Origin: Planctomycetota bacterium
GTDB taxonomy: Bacteria > Planctomycetota > Planctomycetia > Pirellulales > Pirellulaceae
NCBI GenBank assembly: GCA_027622275.1
Contig: JAQBZB010000013.1
Location: 1-61,050 of the forward strand
Direction of reading: 5' to 3'
Length of the DNA stretch: 61,050 nt
The notes beneath the pieces were generated by a model that did no database searches, was not told the origin of the DNA, and saw only the letters and a program-made list of their open reading frames with translations. Position numbers and translations under genes: made by a program. Shown here piece after piece: positions 46,582 through 55,355 of the stretch. Numbering within the stretch: the stretch's first letter is position 1; each line of letters opens with the position of its first letter.

Positions 46582-46989
46582 CTACGCCAGCAGCCGCGAG
46601 ACGCTGTCCACGAGCCGATCCATTGCAAACGGCTTGCGGATGTAGTCGTCGACGCCGAGCATTTCGGCGTAGGCTTTGTGCCGGCTCCCCTCATTCGCCG
46701 TGATCATGATCACGCGAATCGGCACGGCATGCGTGCGGCGGAGCTTTTCGAGAACCAGGAACCCGCTGCGCTTGGGCATCATCATATCGAGGATGACGAG
46801 ATCGGGATCTTCCCGCTCGGCCATGGCCAAGCCCTGGTTGCCGTCGCGCGCGATCAGCACCTCAAAGCCTTTCGCTTCGAGTGCGTACCGCAAGGCGTCG
46901 ATGATTTCGTAATCGTCGTCCACGACCAGGATTCGCTTCTTCTTCGTCTCTTGCGGTTCCGGCGTCTCGGACTCTGCTTTTTTCGCCAT
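46582..46989 (-). CDS. Stand-alone response regulator receiver protein
   Basis: The protein has 135 residues and a single REC domain. RILVVDDDYE gives the acidic pocket, LVILDMMMP the phospho-acceptor aspartate near 67, MITANEG the switch threonine near 97 and YIRKPF the conserved lysine near 115. An N-terminal tail of about 18 charged residues precedes it. There is no output domain and no adjacent kinase, so it probably acts by protein-protein contact. Confidence 0.92.
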   Translation of the reverse strand: MAKKAESETPEPQETKKKRILVVDDDYEIIDALRYALEAKGFEVLIARDGNQGLAMAEREDPDLVILDMMMPKRSGFLVLEKLRRTHAVPIRVIMITANEGSRHKAYAEMLGVDDYIRKPFAMDRLVDSVSRLLA

Positions 46990-47183
46990 GAAGATCAGAC
47001 CTTAAGCTGCCGAACTGTGGTTTAAGCACTTGTCACCATCTAGTAGAACGAAAATGTTACTCCGAAGCGAGCGGCACATTCAAGAACCCAGTCGTCATTT
47101 TGCGGAGAATACATGCTGCCTCTGAGGGCGGTTCGTCCGCGAAGCTCCTACCGCGAAGAGGCACAGACTGTTATCGTGTGCAG

Positions 47184-49217
47184 ATGCTGACGCCAGCGGA
47201 AATCCTTGGTCCCGATGGACGAATCGCCGCCCGACTCGCGAATTACGAACACCGCGCGGAGCAAATGGCGATGGCGGACGCGGTCGCGGACGCGCTCGCC
47301 AACGGTCGGCATTTGGTGGTCGAAGCGGGCACCGGGGTCGGCAAGAGCTTTGGTTACCTCGTGCCCGCGATTCTGGCGATGACCGCGGATGAAGCGAAGC
47401 CGACTAAAGAGGGACAGGGCGAAAAGGCCAAAGACGATAAGAAGCGGCGCATCATTATCTCGACGCATACGATCAGCTTGCAAGAGCAGCTGATGACCAA
47501 GGACTTGCCGCTGTTGCAAAGCGTCATCCCGCGCGAGTTTACCGCCGTACTCGTCAAAGGCCGCCGCAACTATTTGAGCCGCCGGCGGCTCGACACGGCG
47601 CTGGGGCGAGCCGGCAGCATCTTGCAACAACCGGAAGAGTTCGAGCAGCTCCGCAACCTGCAAGCGTGGTCGAAGGAGACCCGTGACGGATCGTTGAGCG
47701 ATCTGTCGTTTAAGCCGCTCGGATCGGTGTGGGACGAAGCGGCCAGCGATAGCGGCAATTGCATGGGTCGCAAGTGCCCGACGTACAAACAGTGCTTTTA
47801 CTATGCGGCCCGCCGACGCGTCCAGAACGCACAAATCTTGGTTGTTAACCACGCTCTGTTCTTCAGCGATCTGGCGCTACGCCGCGTCGGTGCCAGCATC
47901 TTGCCCGATTACGACGCGGTCGTGCTCGATGAAGCTCATACCGTGGAAGCGGTGGCGAGCGATCATCTCGGGCTGAGCGTCACGTCGGGACAAGTCGAGT
48001 ACACGCTCAACAAGCTGTACAACGACCGCACCAACAAAGGCTTGCTCGTGCATCACAAGTTGGGCGACACGCAACGTCGCGTGCTGGAATGCCATCATGC
48101 GTCCGACGAGTTCTTTGGTGACATCTTCCAATGGTCACAGGAACAGAAAACCTCGAATCATCGCGTTCACACGCCCGAGATCGTCGAGAACAATCTCTCG
48201 CCGACGCTTGTCCGTCTGGCCAAGCAAGTTCGAGGCGATGCGGATCGGTTCGACAACGAGACAGAACGCCAAGACCTGATGTCAGCGCACGAGCGATTGA
48301 TTGGCTTGGCGGGCGAGATCGAGAAGTGGCGGATGCAGGACGTGCCGGAAGCGGTCTACTGGATCGAACGAGGATGGTCACGGAGGAGCATCCCCAGGCT
48401 CACGCTGGCCGCTGCTCCGGTGGACGTTGGCCCGGCGCTTCGCGAGTCGCTGTTCAATTCGGTTCGCACGGTCGTGTTGACGAGCGCGACGCTTTCGGTC
48501 GGCAAGCAGGCTTCGTTCGAATTCTTCAAGTCGCGCATCGGCTTGACGCAAACAAGTGCGCTGCAACTTGGCAGCCCGTTCAACTACCGCCAACAAGCGA
48601 AGCTGATCGTGGTTCGCGGGTTGCCCGATCCGAACCTGGCCCGCGACGACTTCGAGCGGCTTTGTTCGGCGATGGTCCGGCGCTACGTCGCACGAACGGA
48701 CGGCCACGCCTTCGTGTTGTTCACGAGTTACGAGATGATCCGCCGCGTCGCGCGGGACATCACGCCGTGGCTGGCGAGCAACGACCTGGCGCTTTATAGC
48801 CAAGCCGATGGAGTGCCCCGCAGTCAGATGATCGAGCGGTTCAAAGCCAATCCGCGCGGTGTGCTGCTGGGCACCGACAGCTTCTGGCAGGGAGTGGATG
48901 TGCCTGGTGATGCGCTGCGAAATGTGATCATTACCAAGCTGCCGTTCGCGGTGCCCGATCATCCGCTGCTCCAAGCCAAGCTCGAAGCGATACGTGCTAG
49001 CGGCGGCAATCCGTTTTTCGATTACCAGCTGCCCGAAGCGATCATCAAGCTCCGGCAAGGCTTTGGCCGGTTGATCCGCACCAAAAGCGATCGCGGGATC
49101 GTGGTCTTGCTCGACCCCCGCATTCGTTCGAAGCCGTACGGCCGCAAGTTTCTCGAATCGCTGCCGGACTGCGAATTCGTGGAAGAGTCGGCCTTCAGCG
49201 AAAGTGAAGCGCCGTAG
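47184..49217 (+). CDS. DinG/XPD-like ATP-dependent DNA helicase
   Basis: The 677-residue SF2 helicase has Walker A EAGTGVGKSF near 47-56, DEAH box VLDEAHTVE near 252 and motif VI in QGFGRLIRTKSDRG near 630. The iron-sulfur region has three clustered cysteines (GNCMGRKCPTYKQC, near 193-206). At the place of the usual first ligand, the sequence reads KGRRNYLSRRRL, with Ser where DinG/XPD proteins have Cys. Such helicases unwind forked DNA, R-loops or G-quadruplexes in repair. The start at 47184 is where homology begins. Confidence 0.88.
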   Translation: MLTPAEILGPDGRIAARLANYEHRAEQMAMADAVADALANGRHLVVEAGTGVGKSFGYLVPAILAMTADEAKPTKEGQGEKAKDDKKRRIIISTHTISLQEQLMTKDLPLLQSVIPREFTAVLVKGRRNYLSRRRLDTALGRAGSILQQPEEFEQLRNLQAWSKETRDGSLSDLSFKPLGSVWDEAASDSGNCMGRKCPTYKQCFYYAARRRVQNAQILVVNHALFFSDLALRRVGASILPDYDAVVLDEAHTVEAVASDHLGLSVTSGQVEYTLNKLYNDRTNKGLLVHHKLGDTQRRVLECHHASDEFFGDIFQWSQEQKTSNHRVHTPEIVENNLSPTLVRLAKQVRGDADRFDNETERQDLMSAHERLIGLAGEIEKWRMQDVPEAVYWIERGWSRRSIPRLTLAAAPVDVGPALRESLFNSVRTVVLTSATLSVGKQASFEFFKSRIGLTQTSALQLGSPFNYRQQAKLIVVRGLPDPNLARDDFERLCSAMVRRYVARTDGHAFVLFTSYEMIRRVARDITPWLASNDLALYSQADGVPRSQMIERFKANPRGVLLGTDSFWQGVDVPGDALRNVIITKLPFAVPDHPLLQAKLEAIRASGGNPFFDYQLPEAIIKLRQGFGRLIRTKSDRGIVVLLDPRIRSKPYGRKFLESLPDCEFVEESAFSESEAP

Positions 49218-49356
49218 GTTCAAAAGATTGCTGTTGCGTCGGATCGGCGAGTGGTGGTACTCTCCCGGCATGTTGGGTAAGTGTAGGTGGAGCCATTGGC
49301 TTTGCCGGCTCGTAAACTGCCCGCTATCACAGCAACTCTGTTAGCCGAGGTCAAGG

Positions 49357-52300
49357 ATGACACGCCCCACATCGCTCCGCCGCGTTCTTTGCATCGCCGC
49401 GCTCGCCTTCGCGTGCGCGATCACTTCGGCGCAAGTCTTCGCGCAAGAGGCACAGTGGATCTGGTCGCCCGCTCATGACAAGGACAACGTACCGCAAGTC
49501 ACTTGCCACTTCCGCAAGACAATTTCGCTGCGCGCGGCCGAGCAAGGAACGATTACGATCGTCGCGGATGACGAGTACGAATTGTTCCTGAATGGACGAC
49601 GCATGGGTGCCGGTGGCGGAACCGATGAACTCGTCGAATATGATGTCTCGCGATATCTCACTCGCGGGAGAAACATCATCAGCCTGAAAGTCACCAACAC
49701 GCGAGGCACGACAGCCGGCGTGGCAGTGCGTGTCGCCATCAAGCAGCGCGGAGGCGATTGGGAAGTCTTCTCGTCGGACGATACGTGGAAGACGAACCTT
49801 GCCGTGCTGCCGCTCTGGAACACGGGCCTCTACAACGACAGCCGTTGGGACGCGGCGCAAGTGTTCGGCAAGCTCGGCGAAACCGCACCGTGGGACATCC
49901 GCGAACAAGTCGCCGCCAACGAAGGCGACGTCCGTACGGAACGATTCAAGATCGATAAAGAGTTTGACGTCCAGGAATTACTCGACGGCGAGAAAACGGG
50001 CTCATTGATCTCGATCGCGTTTAACGAATTCGGTCACATCCTCGCCGGTCGCGCTGACGGACCGTTGCTGTTGATCTACGACAGCAACGAAGATGGCACG
50101 CCGGACAAGGTGAAGACGTACTGCGACAAGGTGAAGAACTGTCAAGGCATCCTCGCGCTCAACGGCAATGTCTACGTGACGGCGAGCGGTCCGGATGGCG
50201 AGGCGCTGTATCGGCTGTCCGACAACGACCGGGACGGCACGTTGGAAGATGTGAAGTCGCTGTTTACCTTCAGTGGTGCCGGCGGCGAACACGGGGCCCA
50301 CGCCGTGACGCTCGGCCCCGACGGCATGATCTACGTCAGCGTCGGCAATCACGCCACCGCCAATGTCGAATTCGTCGACGCGAGTCCCTACCGGAACTTT
50401 TACGAAGGCGACCTGTTTCCGCGCTACGAAGATCCGGGCGGTCATGCCAACGGCGTCCAGGCTCCCGGCGGCGCAATCATCCGCACGGACCTCGATGGCA
50501 AAGAAGTTGAGCTGGTCGCCGGCGGCGTGCGGAATGCCTACGACTTGGCCTTCAACCGGCTGGGTGAAATGTTCGTTCACGACAGCGATATGGAATCCGA
50601 CACGGGGACGACGTGGTATCGTCCCACTCGGTTGACTCATGTGATTCCGGGTGCGGAATTCGGCTGGCGCAGTGGTTGGGCGAAGTGGCCGAACTACTAT
50701 GTCGATAGCTTGCCGGAGATCCTGGACACAGGCCGAGGCTCGCCGACCGGTGCCACGTTCTACAACCATTTCGCCTTCCCAACACGTTATCAAGATCGGC
50801 TGTTTCTGGCGGATTGGTCGCGCGGCAGGATTCTGTCGGTCGAGTTGAAACCGGACGGCGCGAGCTACTCCGCGACCAGCGAAGTCTTTCTCGAGGGCCA
50901 ACCGCTGAACGTCACCGACATCGAAGTCGGGCCGGACGGAGCTTTGTACTTCGTGACGGGCGGCCGCGGCAGCGGCGGCGGTGTCTATCGAATTTCTTGG
51001 AGAGGGGAAGTTCCCGCGGCGGTCAGCAACCTTGGCGAAGGAATCGGCGCCGCCATTCGCCAGCCGCAATTGCACAGCGCCTGGGCGCGCCAGAAGATCG
51101 CCGGCGTCAAGAACTCGTTGGGCGAAACGTGGGACACGCAGATCGTGGGCGTTGCCAACAGCAAGGCGAACCCTTGGTACTACCGGACGCGGGCGCTCGA
51201 CCTGATGCATCTGTTCGGACCGCCGCCAACCAACGAATTGCTTCTGTCGCTGGCCGCGGACGGTAACGAAATCGTGCGGGCAAAAGCGGTCGAGATGATG
51301 GGGCTGCACGGAAACGAAACAACGGGAAAACAACTGCTCTCGATGCTTTCGGACAGTGATCGTGCCGTTCGCCGTAAGACATGTGAGGCACTGGCCCGCA
51401 TCGGCCAGCCCGTTCTCTTCGAGGATATCCAAACGATCCTCGCTTCCGACGACCGCGCGGAAGCGTGGGCGGCGCGGCGCCTGCTGGAGCGCATTCCCAC
51501 GGACCAGTGGCGCGATGCGATTCTGACGACCGACGACAATCGTCTGTTCATCCAAGGTGCCATCGCGTTGCTAGTTGTCGACCCGGACGAGACGAATGCC
51601 CGTGCGGTCGTGGCCCGTTTCCAAGAGCTGAGCAAAGGCTTCGTCTCCGACAGCGACTTCACCGACATGTTGCGGGTCGTCCAAATCGCCTTGCATCGCG
51701 GCGAAATCGCTCCCGATTCCGTCCCGAACCTTGCCAGCGCGCTCGGCATCGAATTCCCATCCGGCGACAGCCGGATCAATCGCGAACTCGTTCGCTTGCT
51801 CGCGTACCTTCAAGCCTCCGAACCGATGGACCGTTACCTTGCGTTCCTGAAGTCGGAAGCCGATGCCGTCGACCGGCTGCACTTGGCGATGCATCTGCGA
51901 TTCCTTGACGAAGGATGGGCGAACGGCAAAAGGATCGAGCTGCTGGAGTTCCTGCAAGCAGCTGCCAAGCACGAAGGCGGTCACAGCTATAAAGATTACA
52001 TCGCGAATGTCCAGACAGACATTGCCAGGGCCATGTCGCCGGAAGACGGTCGCGCCGTGTTGGCTCGTGGAGCCGAATGGCCCGGCGCTGCGCTCGGTGC
52101 GTTGTACGGCTTGCCGACCGAACTCGATGAGCAAACGATCAAGGAACTGACCGAGATCGACCAACGGGTCCGCAAAGAAAAGGGTGAAGCAGCGAAGTCG
52201 CTGCGAGTCGGCATCGTCGCGGTTCTCGCTCGCAGCGGCACGCCGCAGGCGATGGAGTATCTGCGGTCGGCTTGGGACACCGATCCCGAACACCGCGAGA

Positions 52301-53157
52301 CGGTTGCCATGGGATTGGCTCAATCTCCCGAAGGCGACAACTGGGACTATCTGATCAACAGCCTGCCGATCATCGAAGGCGAGGCCGCTCGCGAGGTGAT
52401 CGTCAAGTTGCGTCAAGTCGGCTTCCGTCCCCAAGAGCCCGAGTACCTCCGCCAAGTCATTCTGCGAGGGCTTGAATTGAAAGGCGATGGCGCCGCGGAT
52501 GCCTCGGCACTGTTGCAATATTGGACCGGCGAGCAAGTCGCGGCGTCCGATGCGTCTTGGGAAGACAGCATCAAGGCCTGGCAGAATTGGTTCGCCAAAA
52601 AACACCCCGATCGGCCGCGAGCCGAGTTGCCCGTGCCGGCCGAGAACAGCAAATGGAAGTACGACGAGTTGGTCGAACACCTGACCAGCGATCTGGGGTC
52701 GCAAGGCTCGGTCGCGAAAGGTGAACTCGTTTTCACGAAGGCTCAATGCGCAAAATGCCACAAGATCGGCGACCAAGGCGAATCGCTCGGGCCCGACCTG
52801 ACAACGCTCAGCAAACGCTTCATGAAGAAGGAAGTCTTGCAGTCGATTCTCTTCCCGTCACACGTCATCCCCAGTCAGTACGCCGCGAAGACCGTGGTCA
52901 CGACGAAAGGACGTTCTTACACCGGCATCGTCGGTGCCGGTGCAGCCGGCGCGAAGATCGTGCTGCAACTGAACGGCGAGAAGATAACGGTCAAGGCTGA
53001 CCAGATCGACGAGATTGTACCCAACCCTAAATCGGCGATGCCCGATGGCTTGCTGAACCAACTCACACTCGAAGAGATTTCCGACTTGTTTGCCTATCTC
53101 GGCGTCATTTCGCCGCAGAGCATCGCTCGCGGGCGCGCTGAACGCACGCAAAACTGA
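49357..53157 (+). CDS. PVC-type heme-binding CxxCH protein with beta-propeller and HEAT-like repeats
   Basis: The 1266-residue secreted protein has a signal peptide (about 1-30, cut near VFAQEA). A jelly-roll-like N-terminal domain (about 30-165) starts AQWIWSPAHDKDN. A PQQ/NHL-type six-bladed propeller domain (about 190-560) carries GGEHGAHAVTLGPDGMIYV and GRRNAYDLAFN-like GVRNAYDLAFN. HEAT-like helical repeats (about 600-1080) include IVRAKAVEMMGLHG. The C-terminal cytochrome c domain (about 1120-1240) has CAKCH. This is a planctomycete/verrucomicrobial family of presumed periplasmic sugar or alcohol dehydrogenases; the substrate is unknown. Confidence 0.88.
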   Translation: MTRPTSLRRVLCIAALAFACAITSAQVFAQEAQWIWSPAHDKDNVPQVTCHFRKTISLRAAEQGTITIVADDEYELFLNGRRMGAGGGTDELVEYDVSRYLTRGRNIISLKVTNTRGTTAGVAVRVAIKQRGGDWEVFSSDDTWKTNLAVLPLWNTGLYNDSRWDAAQVFGKLGETAPWDIREQVAANEGDVRTERFKIDKEFDVQELLDGEKTGSLISIAFNEFGHILAGRADGPLLLIYDSNEDGTPDKVKTYCDKVKNCQGILALNGNVYVTASGPDGEALYRLSDNDRDGTLEDVKSLFTFSGAGGEHGAHAVTLGPDGMIYVSVGNHATANVEFVDASPYRNFYEGDLFPRYEDPGGHANGVQAPGGAIIRTDLDGKEVELVAGGVRNAYDLAFNRLGEMFVHDSDMESDTGTTWYRPTRLTHVIPGAEFGWRSGWAKWPNYYVDSLPEILDTGRGSPTGATFYNHFAFPTRYQDRLFLADWSRGRILSVELKPDGASYSATSEVFLEGQPLNVTDIEVGPDGALYFVTGGRGSGGGVYRISWRGEVPAAVSNLGEGIGAAIRQPQLHSAWARQKIAGVKNSLGETWDTQIVGVANSKANPWYYRTRALDLMHLFGPPPTNELLLSLAADGNEIVRAKAVEMMGLHGNETTGKQLLSMLSDSDRAVRRKTCEALARIGQPVLFEDIQTILASDDRAEAWAARRLLERIPTDQWRDAILTTDDNRLFIQGAIALLVVDPDETNARAVVARFQELSKGFVSDSDFTDMLRVVQIALHRGEIAPDSVPNLASALGIEFPSGDSRINRELVRLLAYLQASEPMDRYLAFLKSEADAVDRLHLAMHLRFLDEGWANGKRIELLEFLQAAAKHEGGHSYKDYIANVQTDIARAMSPEDGRAVLARGAEWPGAALGALYGLPTELDEQTIKELTEIDQRVRKEKGEAAKSLRVGIVAVLARSGTPQAMEYLRSAWDTDPEHRETVAMGLAQSPEGDNWDYLINSLPIIEGEAAREVIVKLRQVGFRPQEPEYLRQVILRGLELKGDGAADASALLQYWTGEQVAASDASWEDSIKAWQNWFAKKHPDRPRAELPVPAENSKWKYDELVEHLTSDLGSQGSVAKGELVFTKAQCAKCHKIGDQGESLGPDLTTLSKRFMKKEVLQSILFPSHVIPSQYAAKTVVTTKGRSYTGIVGAGAAGAKIVLQLNGEKITVKADQIDEIVPNPKSAMPDGLLNQLTLEEISDLFAYLGVISPQSIARGRAERTQN

Positions 53158-53161
53158 TCCC

Positions 53162-53220
53162 GTGGGGCAAGGCTTCCAGCCTGTCAGGGCAGGTAGTGGC
53201 AGGCTGGAAGCCTACCCTAC
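53162..53220. repeat. Nested inverted repeat, family A, overlapping the ribD 3' end
   Basis: Arms 53162-53185 (GTGGGGCAAGG start) and 53198-53220 pair along about 20 bp with a few mismatches. The core is CAGGCTGGAAGCCT. The right arm overlaps ribD: read on the minus strand, GTAGGGTAG supplies the last two codons and the TAG stop of ribD. Confidence 0.8.
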
Positions 53221-54333
53221 GCGACCGCGCGCGTAGACGTCGCCCTCTAGCTCCGTGATCGTCCAGTCCGTCAGCCGCTGTGCGTCGGCAACCAGTTCCA
53301 AGCCACTGCCGCCAAGCGGACTGGCAGCGTGTACGCCGCCAATGATCTTGGGCGCGATGAAGACATGAACTTCGTCGATCGAGTCCGCGTCGCGAAGCGT
53401 TCCGAGCAACGTCGCGCCGCCCTCGACGAATAAGTTCGTCAGGCGACGCTGGCCGAGTTCCGCGAGGAGTTTGTGAATTCGCTCTGCCGGTGTGCCACCG
53501 TCGCAAACCAGCACTTCGCAGCCCAGCTCCGTCAATCGCCGGACGTTCTCGGTGGGCGCATCGCTCGTTGCCACGACCAAGACCGGAGCGGCCTCAATCG
53601 ACTTCACCAGCTTCGAAGCGACGGCAAGCGACGCTGCCGAATCGAGCACGATGCGCGTGGCAACTCGCGGGCCGGCCGGGCGCGCAGTCAGCAGCGGGTC
53701 GTCCACGCGAACCGTCCCGCTGCCGACCATGATCGCATCGACTCGCCCTCGGATCTGATGCACGACGGCGCGGGAGGCTTCGTTCGAGATCCACTGGCTG
53801 TCGCCTGTCCGTGTCGCGATTTTTCCGTCGAGCGACATGGCCCACTTCGCAATCACCCAGGGCTTGCCCGTTTCGACGAGCTTCAGGTAGGGAGCATTCA
53901 ACGCTCGCGCTTGCTGTTCGCAAACGCCGACTTCCACTTCAATGCCTGCCTCCTGCAAGATCCGTATGCCACCGCCAGCGACCTGCGGAAACGGATCTCG
54001 CTGCGCCAATACCACGCGGCTGACTCCCGACTTCACAACGGCATCGGCACAGGGCGGCGTCTTGCCCTGGTGACAACACGGCTCGAGCGTGACAAACATG
54101 GTCGCCCCGCGAGCCGTTTCGCCCGCGTGGTGCAACGCTTCGGCTTCCGCATGAGGCCCGCCGAACCGCTGATGCCACCCTTCACCAACGACTTGACCCT
54201 CGCGCACGACCACACAACCCACCATCGGATTCGGCTCGACCGCGCCCTCGCCACGTTGGGCGAGTTCGATCGCGCGAGCCATGTGGTTGTCGAACGATTC
54301 CGCGGCCACGGTTGTTTCCCGATGGGATGTCAT
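53212..54333 (-). CDS. ribD: Bifunctional riboflavin deaminase-reductase RibD
   Basis: The enzyme performs the deamination and reduction steps of riboflavin synthesis. It has 373 residues. The deaminase half (about 15-160) has GPHAEAEAL with the catalytic HAE and the zinc motif EPCCHQGKTPPCADA. The reductase half (about 165-370) has WAMSLDGKIATRTGDSQWIS and FVEGGATLLG. The ATG is two bases from palindrome copy 2 (54336-54394), whose arm would supply a GGAAGG ribosome binding site. The C-terminus ends inside the family A element, so the last residues are element-derived. No other rib gene is adjacent. Confidence 0.93.
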   Translation of the reverse strand: MTSHRETTVAAESFDNHMARAIELAQRGEGAVEPNPMVGCVVVREGQVVGEGWHQRFGGPHAEAEALHHAGETARGATMFVTLEPCCHQGKTPPCADAVVKSGVSRVVLAQRDPFPQVAGGGIRILQEAGIEVEVGVCEQQARALNAPYLKLVETGKPWVIAKWAMSLDGKIATRTGDSQWISNEASRAVVHQIRGRVDAIMVGSGTVRVDDPLLTARPAGPRVATRIVLDSAASLAVASKLVKSIEAAPVLVVATSDAPTENVRRLTELGCEVLVCDGGTPAERIHKLLAELGQRRLTNLFVEGGATLLGTLRDADSIDEVHVFIAPKIIGGVHAASPLGGSGLELVADAQRLTDWTITELEGDVYARGRVG

Positions 54334-54335
54334 TT

Positions 54336-54394
54336 GTACGATGGCCTTCCAAGGCCGTCGGTTGTTTCACGACGGCCTTGGAAGGCCATCGTAC
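54336..54394. repeat. Perfect nested inverted repeat, family B (copy 2)
   Basis: Perfect 25-bp arms (54336-54360 and 54370-54394) enclose GTTGTTTCA. Against copy 1 (41944-42004) only the first loop base differs over 59 bp. It fills nearly all the space between ribD and the WD40 gene. Confidence 0.92.
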
Positions 54395-54404
54395 CTGCTC
54401 CAAG

Positions 54405-55328
54405 CTAACGAATCTTCACGGCTTGCAGCAGTCCACTTGATCCACCAACGAACGCGCTGGCTCCGTCGGGCGCGACGGCGATTGTGTGAAGCCAGTTCGC
54501 GCCGACTTCGACATCGTGCGTGATCTGCACCGAGTCGGGGTCGATCGTGCGAAGGTGACCGTCGGCACAGGCAGCGACCAAGCTGGTGCCGTCGGGAGTC
54601 CACTGGATGTCGAGGGCCGCACTCGGCAGTTTGGCGAATCGTATCATTCGCCCTGGGACCGGCCACCAGAATCGGACGGTTCGGTCCGCACTGGAAGAAG
54701 CGAGCACGAAGGGCGGCTCCGTTGAACCTGGCCGGACGGCAATGTCGTGGATTTCGTTGGTGTGATTGTTCAGCGTGCGGATCATTTCGTTGGCCGGTTG
54801 TTGCCAAACGCGGAGCGAGTTGTCGCGGCTTCCGGAAATGAAGTGTCCGTCCGGCAAGAATGCGACCGTCATCACGTCTTGTGAATGGCCTTCGAGTTGA
54901 ACGACGATATTCGCCGCTCGATCCAACAGCGTGATCGCGTGATCCGGCCCGGCGACCGCGAGCGCCTCGCCGCTGGCGTGCCAGGCGACGCGATACAGCA
55001 AGTCTTCACCGATCGCCTGTCGATGCGGAAGCTTCGGCAGCGGCCAGTAGAACAGCTCGACGTTGCCCGATTCAGCAGGCTGCCCGCCGACGGCGGCAAG
55101 TGTCTGGCCATCGGGCGAGAAGGCAAGATCGTGAACGTGAGCCAGATTGGTTTCGAGCGTTTGTTGCTCCGCGAGTTCAGGCCAGGCGTAAACTTTCAGC
55201 CCGTGCTGCGAACCAACGACGATCGACTTGCCATCGGGCGCGAACGCGGCGGCGGTGATTGGAGGTTCGGCGGCGGCCAACCGTGTCGCGTAAAACAGGC
55301 CGGCGATCATAAGAATGCGGGCGAGCAT
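54405..55328 (-). CDS. Secreted WD40-repeat protein
   Basis: The 307-residue protein has a signal peptide (about 1-20, cut near LAAAEP). Six or seven WD40-like repeats form one propeller; examples are LAFSPDGQTLAAVGG, VAFLPDGHFISGSRDNSLRVW and ASSSADRTVRFW. In planctomycetes such proteins commonly follow DUF1549 and DUF1501 genes. Here it lies 27 bp after the DUF1549 gene, in the same direction, so they are probably co-transcribed. It is likely a periplasmic scaffold. Confidence 0.85.
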   Translation of the reverse strand: MLARILMIAGLFYATRLAAAEPPITAAAFAPDGKSIVVGSQHGLKVYAWPELAEQQTLETNLAHVHDLAFSPDGQTLAAVGGQPAESGNVELFYWPLPKLPHRQAIGEDLLYRVAWHASGEALAVAGPDHAITLLDRAANIVVQLEGHSQDVMTVAFLPDGHFISGSRDNSLRVWQQPANEMIRTLNNHTNEIHDIAVRPGSTEPPFVLASSSADRTVRFWWPVPGRMIRFAKLPSAALDIQWTPDGTSLVAACADGHLRTIDPDSVQITHDVEVGANWLHTIAVAPDGASAFVGGSSGLLQAVKIR

Positions 55329-55355
55329 GATGGCTCAGGATACGAGCGTGCAGGA

